DNA of 64,000 nt from Pseudomonadota bacterium (GTDB taxonomy: Bacteria > Pseudomonadota > Gammaproteobacteria > Burkholderiales > SG8-39). The stretch lies in contig CANGMI010000005.1 of NCBI GenBank assembly GCA_947455195.1, forward strand, positions 378,609 to 442,608. The letters run 5' to 3'. The position numbers and the translations under genes are program-made. Within the stretch, counting starts at the first letter, position 1. Every line of letters begins with the position of its first letter. The notes below the pieces were generated by a model, which had not been told where the DNA came from, made no database searches, and was given only the letters and a program-made list of their open reading frames with translations. This document shows positions 42,632 to 52,089 of this stretch, piece by piece.

Positions 42632-43740
42632 GCGTCTCAGCCACCGAGGGCGAGGCGCTGGCCGAGGGTATCGAGCTTCGATTCACCCTGCCGCGCACCG
42701 GATTCGATCTCGAAGTCGATCTGCGTCTGCCCGCTCGCGGCATCACCGTGCTTCACGGGCCCTCGGGTTCGGGCAAGACGAGCGTCCTGCGCTGCGTGGC
42801 TGGCCTGGAGCGTCCCCACAATGGGTATGTGCGCATCGGTGACCAGATCTGGCAGGATGACCGGCGCGGCCACTTTCTGCCGACCTGGCGACGTGCGCTG
42901 GGGTATGTCTTCCAGGAAGCGAGCCTGTTCGAGCATCTCGATGTGCGTGCAAACCTGCATTTCGGGCTGCGGCGTGATTCCGATTCACGGGCCCGGCAGA
43001 GCCTGGCTGAAGCCATCGAACTGCTTGGCATCGGGCACCTGCTCGGTCGTGCTCCGCATGCCCTCTCGGGCGGTGAGCGCCAGCGGATTGCCATTGCCCG
43101 GGCGCTCGCAGCCCGTCCGCGGGTCCTGCTGCTCGACGAACCCCTTTCCGCAATCGATCATTCGCGCCGACAGGAAATTCTCCCGTGGCTCGAGCGGATG
43201 CGAGACGAACTCGAAATGCCCATGATTCACGTGACGCATTCGGCCGACGAGGTGGCGCGTCTTGCGACCTACCTCGTGGTGCTGGAAGCCGGACGGGTGA
43301 AGGCATCAGGTGCCGTCGCCGGCGTGCTCAGCAGCCTCGATCTCCCGGTCGTCGTTGGTGAGGATGCGGCAGCCTTGCTAGAAGGTGAACTGCTCGAACG
43401 TGATGTGGCCTGGCATCTGGCTCGCGTGGGCTTTGCGGGCGGCAGTCTCTGGGTCGCCGATGGCGGACTTCCCCTGGGGCGTCGAGTGCGTCTGCGGGTA
43501 CTCGCGCGCGACGTGAGCATCACCACGCAGGAACCGGGGTACACCAGCATCCAGAATCATGTGCGCGGCGTCGTCGAATCGATGGCAGGCGATGTGCACC
43601 CGTCGCAGGTTCTGGTTCGCCTGCGCTGTGGTGACAGCGTGCTCCTCGCGCGGGTGACCCGTCGCGCGATGGCAAGCCTCGAACTGGGGCCGGGGCGCCC
43701 GGTCTGGGCTCAGGTGAAATCGGTCGCGCTCGTGCAGTGA
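42628..43740 (+). CDS. modC: Molybdenum ABC transporter ATP-binding protein
   Basis: [51 protein letters not shown]-terminal TOBE-like domain. Confidence 0.92.
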   Translation: MSVSATEGEALAEGIELRFTLPRTGFDLEVDLRLPARGITVLHGPSGSGKTSVLRCVAGLERPHNGYVRIGDQIWQDDRRGHFLPTWRRALGYVFQEASLFEHLDVRANLHFGLRRDSDSRARQSLAEAIELLGIGHLLGRAPHALSGGERQRIAIARALAARPRVLLLDEPLSAIDHSRRQEILPWLERMRDELEMPMIHVTHSADEVARLATYLVVLEAGRVKASGAVAGVLSSLDLPVVVGEDAAALLEGELLERDVAWHLARVGFAGGSLWVADGGLPLGRRVRLRVLARDVSITTQEPGYTSIQNHVRGVVESMAGDVHPSQVLVRLRCGDSVLLARVTRRAMASLELGPGRPVWAQVKSVALVQ

Positions 43741-43777
43741 CGCGCAGCGCACAGGGCATCACCCAGTGCCGCCGCCA

Positions 43778-44305
43778 TCAGGCCGGTGGAATCGGCACCT
43801 GGTGAACTTTCATGCCCAGCGCGACCGAGGTGTAGTACCCGAGCAGCACCAGCACCTCGGCAATGCCGGCGCGCCCGATGGCAGCTTCGATGGCTGCGTA
43901 CTCCTCGTCGGAAAGAACGGCGCCGTTGACCAGTGCCCGTGCAAACTGGCAGACGCCTTGCTCATGGGGATCGGCAAGTTCAGGCGCCCGGCCTGCCACG
44001 AGCGCCGTGAGGACATCCTCGGGCACACCGACCCGCCGCCCTTCGCGAACGTGAGCGGTCTGCACATAGGCTGCGTTCCAGTGGGTCGCGATGATGATGA
44101 TGCCCATCTCGACCTCGCGTGGGGTGAGCACGCCGCGCTTGTTGAGGTGGGTGCCGATGTGCTCCATGCCGGCGGCAACCACGGGTGAGTGGATCCAGAT
44201 CTTGTAGGGTCCGAGAATGCGTCCTCGTCCCTGAACCAGGTTGTCGAAGACGACCTTCTGTTCGGCGCTCAGTTGCTCGGGCGGGATGTCGATGAGGCGA
44301 TTCAT
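43778..44305 (-). CDS. Carboxymuconolactone decarboxylase (AhpD-like) family protein
   Basis: GPYKIWIHSPVVAAGMEHIGTHLNKRGVLTPREVEMGIIIIATHWNAAYVQTAHVREGRRVGVPEDVLTAL. Confidence 0.88.
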   Translation of the reverse strand: MNRLIDIPPEQLSAEQKVVFDNLVQGRGRILGPYKIWIHSPVVAAGMEHIGTHLNKRGVLTPREVEMGIIIIATHWNAAYVQTAHVREGRRVGVPEDVLTALVAGRAPELADPHEQGVCQFARALVNGAVLSDEEYAAIEAAIGRAGIAEVLVLLGYYTSVALGMKVHQVPIPPA

Positions 44306-44434
44306 GGCAGTGCGTCTCCGGGTGCAGGGTCTGGCGGGTCGCCGCGGATGATACCGGAGCGTGTCCCAGGGGGGCGCGTGCTGGTGGCACCTGCCGGTCG
44401 GGGCGCATCCCCTGCCGCCCCGGGCACTTCCCCG

Positions 44435-45211
44435 TCAACGATACGCCCACCAGGTGAATCGACGCTCGACCACGACCATTGCGGCATACAGCACGATGCC
44501 GAGCACCGCCAGTGCGAGGAGCGAGGCGAAGACAAGCGGGACTTCAAAGGCGGCCTGTGCGGTAAGCATGAGATGCCCGACACCGCTGTTCGATCCCACC
44601 GTTTCTGCCATCACCGATCCCACGAAGGCGAGCGTGATGGCGACCTTGAGCGAACTGAAGAAGTAGGGCATGGCACGCGGCAGGCCGATCTTGGAAACGA
44701 TTTCCATGCGGCTCGCACCGAGCGCTTTCAGCACATCACGCAATTCGGGTTCCGTGGTGGCCAGACCGGTTGCCACGTTCACGACGATCGGAAAGAAGGA
44801 AATCAGGAATGCCGTGATCACGGCTGGAATGCTGCCGACCCCGAACCAGAGAATCAGGACAGGCACCACGGCCACCTTCGGAATCGAGTTGAACCCGATC
44901 ATGACCGGGTAGAGGCCTTCGTAGATCTGCGTACTGATGCCGATGAGCACCCCGATCAGGAGGCCCGCGACCGTTGCGATGCCGAAACCGGCCAGCGTCG
45001 TCCAGAGCGTTACGGCTGAATCCGCCACGATGGCCTTTCGGTATTCCCAGAGTGCCCCGAAGATTTGCGAGGGCGCCGGCAGGAAGGTTGGCGGTACCTT
45101 GAACCCACGACACCCGATTTCCCATGTCACGAACAGCGCAAGGGTGAAGAGCACTGGCCACGTGATGTAGGACGGAATGCGGTGTGAGGAGCGACGTGCG
45201 GTGGGCGACAT
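44435..45211 (-). CDS. ABC transporter permease (NitT/TauT family)
   Basis: LPAPSQIFGALWEYRKAIVADSAVTLWTTLAGFGIATVAGLLIGVLIG...GFNSIPKVAVVPVLILWFGVG. Confidence 0.93.
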   Translation of the reverse strand: MSPTARRSSHRIPSYITWPVLFTLALFVTWEIGCRGFKVPPTFLPAPSQIFGALWEYRKAIVADSAVTLWTTLAGFGIATVAGLLIGVLIGISTQIYEGLYPVMIGFNSIPKVAVVPVLILWFGVGSIPAVITAFLISFFPIVVNVATGLATTEPELRDVLKALGASRMEIVSKIGLPRAMPYFFSSLKVAITLAFVGSVMAETVGSNSGVGHLMLTAQAAFEVPLVFASLLALAVLGIVLYAAMVVVERRFTWWAYR

Positions 45212-45407
45212 ATCGGGTGGTCCGGGTATCGATGCACTGAAGAGGTGCTCTCCCTTCAGCAAAGCGTATGCCGGGTGTCCGTCTGCCGCCGGGGCCAGGG
45301 TCTGTCGGGCCGCCGATCGGGCCGGTGGCAAGCGCCCGTACCGATGGCACGCAAATTGCCAAGGTCTGCCGGGTGCTGATCCCTTCCCCCATGACAAGGA
45401 GCTCTTC

Positions 45408-46448
45408 GTGAGAAAGTTGTTCGTTCCGACCCTGATGGCAGCCGCGCTCGGCATGGGGCTGAGTGCGCCCACGTTCGCCCAGACCGCGGTGAAGTTCTCG
45501 CTCGACTGGCGCCCCGAGTCACCGAATTCAGGGTTCATGGTTGCCGCCGACAAGGGCTTCTACAAGGCCGAGGGGCTTGATGTCACGATCGACCCGGGCA
45601 ACGGCTCGGTTGATGGCATCAACCGCCTGGCCAGTGGTTCCTACCAGCTCGCGATGTCGGACACCAATTCCCTGATCCGCTACCGCGACAATCCGGCCAA
45701 TCCGAAGATCAAGGCCGTCTTCATGCTGATGAATGCGCCGGCCTTCGCGGTGACTTCGCTGAAGAAGAATGGCATCTTGAAGCCCCGTGACCTCGAGGGC
45801 CGTCTGGTCGGGGCGCCCGCCGCCGACGGCGCCTACGCCAACTGGGCGCCCTTCATTCGCGCGGCCGGGGTCGACGGCACGAAGATCCGCATCGAAAACG
45901 TCGGATTCCCGGTGCGCGAACCGATGCTCATGCAGGGCAAGGTCGATGCCATCGTGAGCTTTGCCTACAGTTCGGTGGTGGCGCTGCGCAGCAACGGCTT
46001 CAACGCCGAGGACATCACGGTGATGTACATGCGCGACTACGGTCTCGAACTGTACGGCAACTCGCTGATGGCCTCGCCTCAGTTCATGGCCGAGAGTCCC
46101 GATGTGATCCGCAAGTTCGTGCGCGCGAGCATCAAGGGGTTCATGGAGGTTGCCGCGCGGCCCGAGGAAGGGGTCGCTGCCGTTCTGAAGCGCAATCCGG
46201 TAGCCAAGGAAAGCCCCGAAGCCATGCGCCTGGGCATCTTCATGAACGACAACTTCATGACGGCCGATGTGAAGGCCAATGGCGTCGGGCATGTTGACGC
46301 TGCGCGTATGGCGCGTTCGATCGAGCAGATCGGTGAGACCTTCAAGTACACCAACAAGCCCGCGCCGACCGACATCTACACCGACGAGTTCCTGCCGCCG
46401 AAGGCCGAGCGGGCCGTCCCGGCGGCCCTCGCCAGCAAGAAGTTCTAG
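45408..46448 (+). CDS. ABC transporter substrate-binding protein (NMT1/THI5-like)
   Basis: AVKFSLDWRPESPNSGFMVAADKGFYKAEGLDVTIDPGNGSVDGINRLASGSYQLAMSDTNSLI. Confidence 0.92.
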   Translation: MRKLFVPTLMAAALGMGLSAPTFAQTAVKFSLDWRPESPNSGFMVAADKGFYKAEGLDVTIDPGNGSVDGINRLASGSYQLAMSDTNSLIRYRDNPANPKIKAVFMLMNAPAFAVTSLKKNGILKPRDLEGRLVGAPAADGAYANWAPFIRAAGVDGTKIRIENVGFPVREPMLMQGKVDAIVSFAYSSVVALRSNGFNAEDITVMYMRDYGLELYGNSLMASPQFMAESPDVIRKFVRASIKGFMEVAARPEEGVAAVLKRNPVAKESPEAMRLGIFMNDNFMTADVKANGVGHVDAARMARSIEQIGETFKYTNKPAPTDIYTDEFLPPKAERAVPAALASKKF

Positions 46449-47554
46449 GCCGTTGCCACAGCGCAGGCGCCATCACGGAACACTACCGTGGTGACGCCGC
46501 CCCCTTCTGGTGCCTGATGCACCGAATCGGCGGAGACAAAGAAGCGCAGATGCCCCAGCAGACTGCCAAGTACCCCTGAGGCAGCGGCCCGGATGTGCGA
46601 TTCGGGTGCCCAGCTGCTCGTGTACACGATGGTGCGCGACCCGCGCACCATGCAGTCCTCGGCCACCATGGTCTTGGCAATGAGTGCCTCGATGCGGTTG
46701 CCATCGAGCAGTTCGCCGAACGCGTCGAACTGGAAACCTTCTTTCGCGAGCAGGGCCCGGATCGAGCGCTGATCGAGAATGTCACGTGTGTGGGTGGTTG
46801 CGATCCGCAGATCACCCCCGGCCCCGGGTCGATTACCCATGGCGATCACCTCGATCCGGGTGATCTCGGCACCGGTGATTCCCTGAACGTGCTTGGCGTA
46901 GATCGACAGATCGCGCGTGATCGACTCTTCGGTCAGACGGTTTCGATCGACTTCGCCCAGCGCAACGCCACCACCCAGCGCCGAAATGCCGCGGCCGCGA
47001 TGCATGGTCGAATTGGCTGGGGTTGCCGCTGGGTGGCGGGCTGCCAGAAGTGGAGACTTGATCATGAGGAGACGCACCTGATCGGGTGCAAGGTGGGCGT
47101 CACGCATGGCTGCCCGCGCGGTCTCGGCAACCCGGTCGACCAGAGCAAGCGTTCCGATGTCGGCGATCGGTACGGTATCGCTTCGCGCAGTGCCGAGCGC
47201 GAGTCGCGCCGGTGCGTTCCGGTTCGCGGTGCCTGGAGCGACAGGCGCAGCGCCGGGAGTCTCGGGCGGGTCGGCGAAGTCGGCGAAGGCAAAGCCCTTG
47301 GGCGAGCCCACGCCTTCGCTGCCGATGGCGAGCATCGAGAGCGCTCGGTCGGTGATGCCCAGACGCATGAACAACTCGTCGAGCTTGAGCTTCAGCAGGT
47401 CACGCGAGAAATCATTGGGTGAGTGGTGACCCTCGGTCTTGGCAAAGACCGCCAGACGCCGCAGTCGAGCCAGTGGCTGCGACTCGAGCCAGCGCTCGAG
47501 TGAAGAGACATCGCCCGCGCCAGCCATGTCAAAACAGGTCACGTTGGTGGTCAT
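46445..47554 (-). CDS. Ring-opening amidohydrolase (cyanuric acid amidohydrolase/barbiturase family)
   Basis: Internal triplication with FAKTEGHHSPNDFSRDL, AIGSEGVGSPKGFAF, SALGGGVALGEVDRN, EDCMVRGSRTIVYTSSWAPESHIRAAASGVLGSLLG. Confidence 0.85.
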   Translation of the reverse strand: MTTNVTCFDMAGAGDVSSLERWLESQPLARLRRLAVFAKTEGHHSPNDFSRDLLKLKLDELFMRLGITDRALSMLAIGSEGVGSPKGFAFADFADPPETPGAAPVAPGTANRNAPARLALGTARSDTVPIADIGTLALVDRVAETARAAMRDAHLAPDQVRLLMIKSPLLAARHPAATPANSTMHRGRGISALGGGVALGEVDRNRLTEESITRDLSIYAKHVQGITGAEITRIEVIAMGNRPGAGGDLRIATTHTRDILDQRSIRALLAKEGFQFDAFGELLDGNRIEALIAKTMVAEDCMVRGSRTIVYTSSWAPESHIRAAASGVLGSLLGHLRFFVSADSVHQAPEGGGVTTVVFRDGACAVATA

Positions 47555-47558
47555 GGTG

Positions 47559-48359
47559 TCATTCCGTCGGTGATGGATGGAGGTGTTTTCGGCACAGGGC
47601 CAGCAGTGCGGTGGTCGCCGGGTCGGCCTGCATGCCCGCGCCCTCGTACAGGGCGAGATCCTTTTCGAGCCAGGCAAAGCGTCGGTCTGGATGGCTCTCG
47701 GGATCGCCGAGAGCGTGGCCCAGTCGTTCCAGTTGGACCGAGGCGGCGGTGCCTTGCGCGAGTGCTGCAAACACGCGCGCGAGTGGCAGGCCCTGCGCCA
47801 GGGCAAAGGAGCGGGCTGTTTCCAGACCGACGGCGATGCCGGCAATGGCGATCTGGTTGGCCATCTTGCAGGTCTGACCGGCACCTGGTCCGCCCAGGTG
47901 AATGACCTCGCGCGTGTAGGCGGCGAGAACGGCAAGTGCTCGCGCCAGGGCGTCCTCGGGCGCGCCCAGCATGGCCACCAGTTCACCACGCTCGGCGCCC
48001 GGAACGCCCCCCGAGAGCGGGGCATCACAATAGGCGATACCTTGTCTGGCAAGGTAGGCGTGAACTTCGCGCGCCCAGGTTGTGCTGGTGGTGGTGTGGT
48101 CGAGCACCAGGCTGCCCCGGGGCCAGCCCTGCGCTCGGTCGGCGATCACCGCTCGTGCGGCCGGTTCGTCCGTGACACACAGAACGACGACATCCGGGGC
48201 TTGGCGAGGATGGTCAGCCGGGGTTGCCCCACTGCGTTCACGCCACCGTGTTCGGGCCGACGGCAACGGATCGATGCCGTCGAGCGTATGGCCCGCCGCC
48301 TGCAGGTGCAGGGCCATGGGCAGGCCCATCGCCCCCAACCCGTGAAAGTGAATGTGCAT
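47559..48359 (-). CDS. NAD(P)-dependent oxidoreductase (3-hydroxyisobutyrate dehydrogenase family)
   Basis: HFHGLGAMGLPMALHLQAAGHTLDGID; DAPLSGGVPGAERGELVAMLG; GPGAGQTCKMANQIAIAG. Confidence 0.93.
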   Translation of the reverse strand: MHIHFHGLGAMGLPMALHLQAAGHTLDGIDPLPSARTRWRERSGATPADHPRQAPDVVVLCVTDEPAARAVIADRAQGWPRGSLVLDHTTTSTTWAREVHAYLARQGIAYCDAPLSGGVPGAERGELVAMLGAPEDALARALAVLAAYTREVIHLGGPGAGQTCKMANQIAIAGIAVGLETARSFALAQGLPLARVFAALAQGTAASVQLERLGHALGDPESHPDRRFAWLEKDLALYEGAGMQADPATTALLALCRKHLHPSPTE

Positions 48360-48429
48360 CGCGAGCAGGTTTCTGGCGTGAGGCGATGGGTGTCGTTGCG
48401 TGTGTCAGGTTACCGCCATCGGCCGTGCC

Positions 48430-49158
48430 TCAGGCTGCCCTCAGCGCCGCGCCCGCTGCCGTTTCCGACGCAACGCCGAGGGCGGACTCGAAGCTCGCCA
48501 CCGGAGACGTCCAGCCGAAGAATCGTTCGACATTCCAGAGGGTCGCGTCGCGCAGGAAGGGCGGGCCGGCATGGTGGGTGGCATCGTCGATCAGCAGGCA
48601 GAAGTACTCGCGGTGATAGGCCTCGCGCAGCGTGCTCTCGACGCAGACATTGGCTGCCACGCCGCAGAACACCAGGTTGCGGATGCGCCTGGCCCGAAGT
48701 ACCTGATCGAGCGGTGTGCCAGCAAATGCGCTGTAGCGCGATTTGCGCACCACCAGTTCGGTCTCGAGAGGTTTCAGTTCATCGACGAGTTCGTAGTCCC
48801 AGGTGCCATCGGTGATGAGCTTCCAGGCCAGCTCGGGGCGCTCGCGCATCAGCACCTGCGCTTCCGACTTGTGCCAGACGGGCGCCGTGTCGCCGCCAAC
48901 AACCAGATGCCTGGCATCGAACCCGCTCTGGATGAAGGTAACGAACATGCCGGCGGCACGCGCGGCGGCAACCGTGCGGCCCACCCGCTCGATGGTGCCC
49001 GGTGCGTGGGCGAGGTCGTAACCCACCTGGTCGAAGTACCCTCCCGCCTTGAGAAAACCGTTCTGCATGTCCACCACCACGACGGCGGTTTCATCGGCAC
49101 GCCATTCCAGTGCAACCGGCTTTGCCTGCGGCAACGAGATGAATCCCGCATTTTTCAT
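48430..49158 (-). CDS. rutB: RutB-like isochorismatase-fold amidohydrolase (ureidoacrylate/peroxyureidoacrylate hydrolase-like)
   Basis: VVVVDMQNGFLKAGGYFDQVGYDLA...PVWHKSEAQVLMRERPEL...DGTWDYELVDELKP...KSRYSAFAGTPLDQVLRARRIRNLVFCGVAANVCVESTLREAYHREYFCLLIDDATHHAGP; block-for-block like E. coli RutB as recalled. Confidence 0.8.
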   Translation of the reverse strand: MKNAGFISLPQAKPVALEWRADETAVVVVDMQNGFLKAGGYFDQVGYDLAHAPGTIERVGRTVAAARAAGMFVTFIQSGFDARHLVVGGDTAPVWHKSEAQVLMRERPELAWKLITDGTWDYELVDELKPLETELVVRKSRYSAFAGTPLDQVLRARRIRNLVFCGVAANVCVESTLREAYHREYFCLLIDDATHHAGPPFLRDATLWNVERFFGWTSPVASFESALGVASETAAGAALRAA

Positions 49159-50297
49159 GACTGCTTCTCCCTGATGCCCAGCACGCGATCGAGTACCCAG
49201 TTGTCGAGGGCGTGAACGATCTTTTCCTTCACGGAAAATCGCCCCGGGCTTGCATGCCGGCTCTGAAGCCCCGCCTGCTGCCATTCGGCGATGTCGTTGT
49301 CCTCGCCCACGACGATATCCTGTCTCTTGAAGTAATGGGATGCCAGCCGTTCGAAATCCGGACGCTCGAAGCGTTCAGCCGGGAAGCATGAACTGAGCAC
49401 GATCTTCGTCCGCAACGGGCCCTCGGGCCAGGCCTCGAAACACCACATCGTGTCGTTGGCAATTGCCAGCATCGCGTTCGGATAGATGAGGATGAACCGG
49501 CTGCCCAGGCTCGACTCGCCCGTCAGGGTCTCGATCGGCCCGAATCCTTCATCGCCCTGCAGCAGGGCGCGTGTGCCCTCGTGCCGCTCGTAGATGGCCG
49601 TGTACTCACCTCGCCCCGGCTCTTCGGGCATGTTCACGACCTTCTGGCGCGAGATGGTCGAGCGATGCACGCTGGGAATGTGATAGCCCTCCATGAAGTT
49701 CTCGACCCAGACCTTCCAGTTGCAGGCCACCGGGTACTCCACCCGCCGTGCGGTACGCATCGTGCCAAAGCCGTACATGGCCAAGCGCTCGGGAAGATCT
49801 CCGAGCCACTGGGCGAGGGGCGGTGCGTCCTCCGAGACGCAGACGAACATGAAGCCATCCCAACTGTCGATGCGTACCCGCTTGAGCGGGTAGTCGGCCA
49901 GGTTGAAGTTTGCGGTGTCCTGCATGCCGGGTGCCGCAGCGAGCGTACCGTCGAGCTTGTACGTCCAGGCGTGATAGGGGCAGGAGAAGGCGCGACAGTG
50001 GCCTTCGCCTTTCACCAGAGGTGCGCCCCGATGACGGCAGGTATTGGAGAGTGCCTGAAGGCTGCCATCCTCTGCTCGCGTGAGGATCAGGCTCACATCG
50101 CCGAAACCCACCGTGCAGAAGTCACCCGGGTCGGGAATACGGTCGGTGCGCCCGACCATCAGCCATCCTTGCGTGAAGATGGTGTCACATTCGCGCTGGT
50201 GGAACCCCGCGTCGTGGTAGCAGGCCGGTGGCAGACCGTGGGCCTGCTCGAGGGGCCTGCGTACTGCCTCGTAGGCGGTCGGGTCGAGCAGATTCAT
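49155..50297 (-). CDS. Rieske [2Fe-2S] ring-hydroxylating oxygenase alpha subunit
   Basis: CRHRGAPLVKGEGHCRAFSCPYHAWTYKLDG; NWKVWVENFMEGYHIPSVH; 4-nt overlap with rutB-like gene. Confidence 0.93.
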   Translation of the reverse strand: MNLLDPTAYEAVRRPLEQAHGLPPACYHDAGFHQRECDTIFTQGWLMVGRTDRIPDPGDFCTVGFGDVSLILTRAEDGSLQALSNTCRHRGAPLVKGEGHCRAFSCPYHAWTYKLDGTLAAAPGMQDTANFNLADYPLKRVRIDSWDGFMFVCVSEDAPPLAQWLGDLPERLAMYGFGTMRTARRVEYPVACNWKVWVENFMEGYHIPSVHRSTISRQKVVNMPEEPGRGEYTAIYERHEGTRALLQGDEGFGPIETLTGESSLGSRFILIYPNAMLAIANDTMWCFEAWPEGPLRTKIVLSSCFPAERFERPDFERLASHYFKRQDIVVGEDNDIAEWQQAGLQSRHASPGRFSVKEKIVHALDNWVLDRVLGIREKQS

Positions 50298-50634
50298 GCG
50301 GTGCGACCTGTCGTTGCATGGCTTTGGTGCGTGAGTCTGGTGCAGGGTTGCTCGACGGCGCCCTTTTCTGGTGCCGAAGGTTCGCCCAGCCCTGCGGCCG
50401 ATGCGGTGCATGCGCCGTCGATGCTGACGCCGCCACCGGCCGCGCTGGCAGGCGCGAGCGGTCGGTGAGTGGGGTGGCTGGCGTGTCTCATGGGTTCAAT
50501 CCCGGTACAGGGGTCCACCTGCCGGGACGCAAGAGACATGCCATTTCGCATCGGGCGTGGCATGGCGCTTGCTCAGCCTCGATGGAGCGTCTGCGGTGGC
50601 GGACGCGTGCTGGTTTGAGTGGAACGATCCCCCG

Positions 50635-52089
50635 ATGAGCATGGAAACGACCCCGGATACCGAGGCGACGCGCGCCCTGCGCAAGCGCATCGCGCATGAC
50701 ATCGAGTGCCTGAGTTACCCGGCAAGACCCTGGGTCACGCCGCGAGATGCCGAGGGTCAGATTCTCAATTGCATCATCGTTGGTGGTGGACAGTACGGAC
50801 AGAGCCTCGCCTTCGGCCTCGCGCGCGATCGGGTCGATCGGGTAGTGGTGTTCGATGCCAATCCGGCCGGTTTTGCCGGCCCGTGGATGACCTTTGCGCG
50901 CATGATCATGCTGCGTACGCCGAAGGATCTCACGGGCCCTGATCTCGGTATCGGCAGCCTCACCTTCCGGGCCTGGTACGAGGCGCGCTATGGCGTCGAG
51001 GCTTGGGACAGGCTCTTTCGCATCCAGCGGCCCGACTGGCAGGCCTACCTCAATTGGCACCGTGATGTCACCGGCATCGATGTGCGCCCGGCCAGCGTGG
51101 TGACGCGCGTGGCTCCGGTGGCGGCCGATCTGTTCGAGGTCGATGTCCTGAGTGCCGGGCAGACCGTGACCCATCGGGCGAGAACCGTCATCCTGGCCAG
51201 CGGCGCTGAGGGGAGCGGTGCGCGTTCCGTGCCCTCCCTCTTTGCCGGACTGTCACGCAGTCTTTACGCCCACACCAATGACCCGATCGATTTCAGCCGT
51301 GTCGTGGGCAAGCGCGTGGGTATTCTGGGGGCGGGTGCCTCGAGTTTCGACAATGCGACGGCAGCACTGGTCGCCGGGGCGGCGAGCGCCGACTTGTGTT
51401 TTCGTCGACCTCAGTTGCCCCTGTCCAATCCGCGGCGCTGGATGGAGTTTGCTGGCTTTCTCGCCCATTACCCCGAGTTGCCCGACGAGCAGCGCTGGCG
51501 CTACATGAAGCGTCTGTACGACATCAGCCAGCCACCGCCTGAGCCCACGTTCAAGCGTGCCGTGAGTCTGCCCGGATTCCGGATGCGTCCGGCGACGCCC
51601 TGGCTCGCCTTGCACGAGCACGACGGGGTCGTGCACGTCGAGACGCCCGATGGCACGCTCGAATACGATTTCGTCATCGCGGGTACCGGAATCAGCGTCG
51701 ACCTGAACCAGCGCCCCGAACTGGCCGCGATCGCACCGCATGTCGCTCTTTGGGGAGACCGGTTCGTGCCACCGGCTGGCGAAGCCGATGACCGCCTGGC
51801 GCGATTCCCCTACCTGGACCGCTATGGCGCGTTCATGGAACGCACGCCCGGCAGCGCACCCTGGGCGGGACGTCTGTTCGCGATCTTTCGTGCCGCCACG
51901 CTGAGCCTGGGCCCGAGTTCGGCCTCGAACAGCAACATCCGCTACACCGCACCGCGCATCGTTTCCGGTGTGACCCGCGCGCTCTTTCTCGATGAGGCCG
52001 ATTCGGTGTTTGCCGAGTTCATGGCCCAGGCGCATCACGAACTGCAGCCCGATGCCGTGATTCAGGCGGCGGGTCAGCCTGCGGGCTGA
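50635..52089 (+). CDS. FAD/NAD(P)-binding flavoprotein (flavin-containing monooxygenase-like)
   Basis: CIIVGGGQYGQSLAFGLARDRVDRVVVFDANP and VGKRVGILGAGASSFDNATAALVAGAASADLCFRR (two Rossmann motifs). Confidence 0.88.
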   Translation: MSMETTPDTEATRALRKRIAHDIECLSYPARPWVTPRDAEGQILNCIIVGGGQYGQSLAFGLARDRVDRVVVFDANPAGFAGPWMTFARMIMLRTPKDLTGPDLGIGSLTFRAWYEARYGVEAWDRLFRIQRPDWQAYLNWHRDVTGIDVRPASVVTRVAPVAADLFEVDVLSAGQTVTHRARTVILASGAEGSGARSVPSLFAGLSRSLYAHTNDPIDFSRVVGKRVGILGAGASSFDNATAALVAGAASADLCFRRPQLPLSNPRRWMEFAGFLAHYPELPDEQRWRYMKRLYDISQPPPEPTFKRAVSLPGFRMRPATPWLALHEHDGVVHVETPDGTLEYDFVIAGTGISVDLNQRPELAAIAPHVALWGDRFVPPAGEADDRLARFPYLDRYGAFMERTPGSAPWAGRLFAIFRAATLSLGPSSASNSNIRYTAPRIVSGVTRALFLDEADSVFAEFMAQAHHELQPDAVIQAAGQPAG

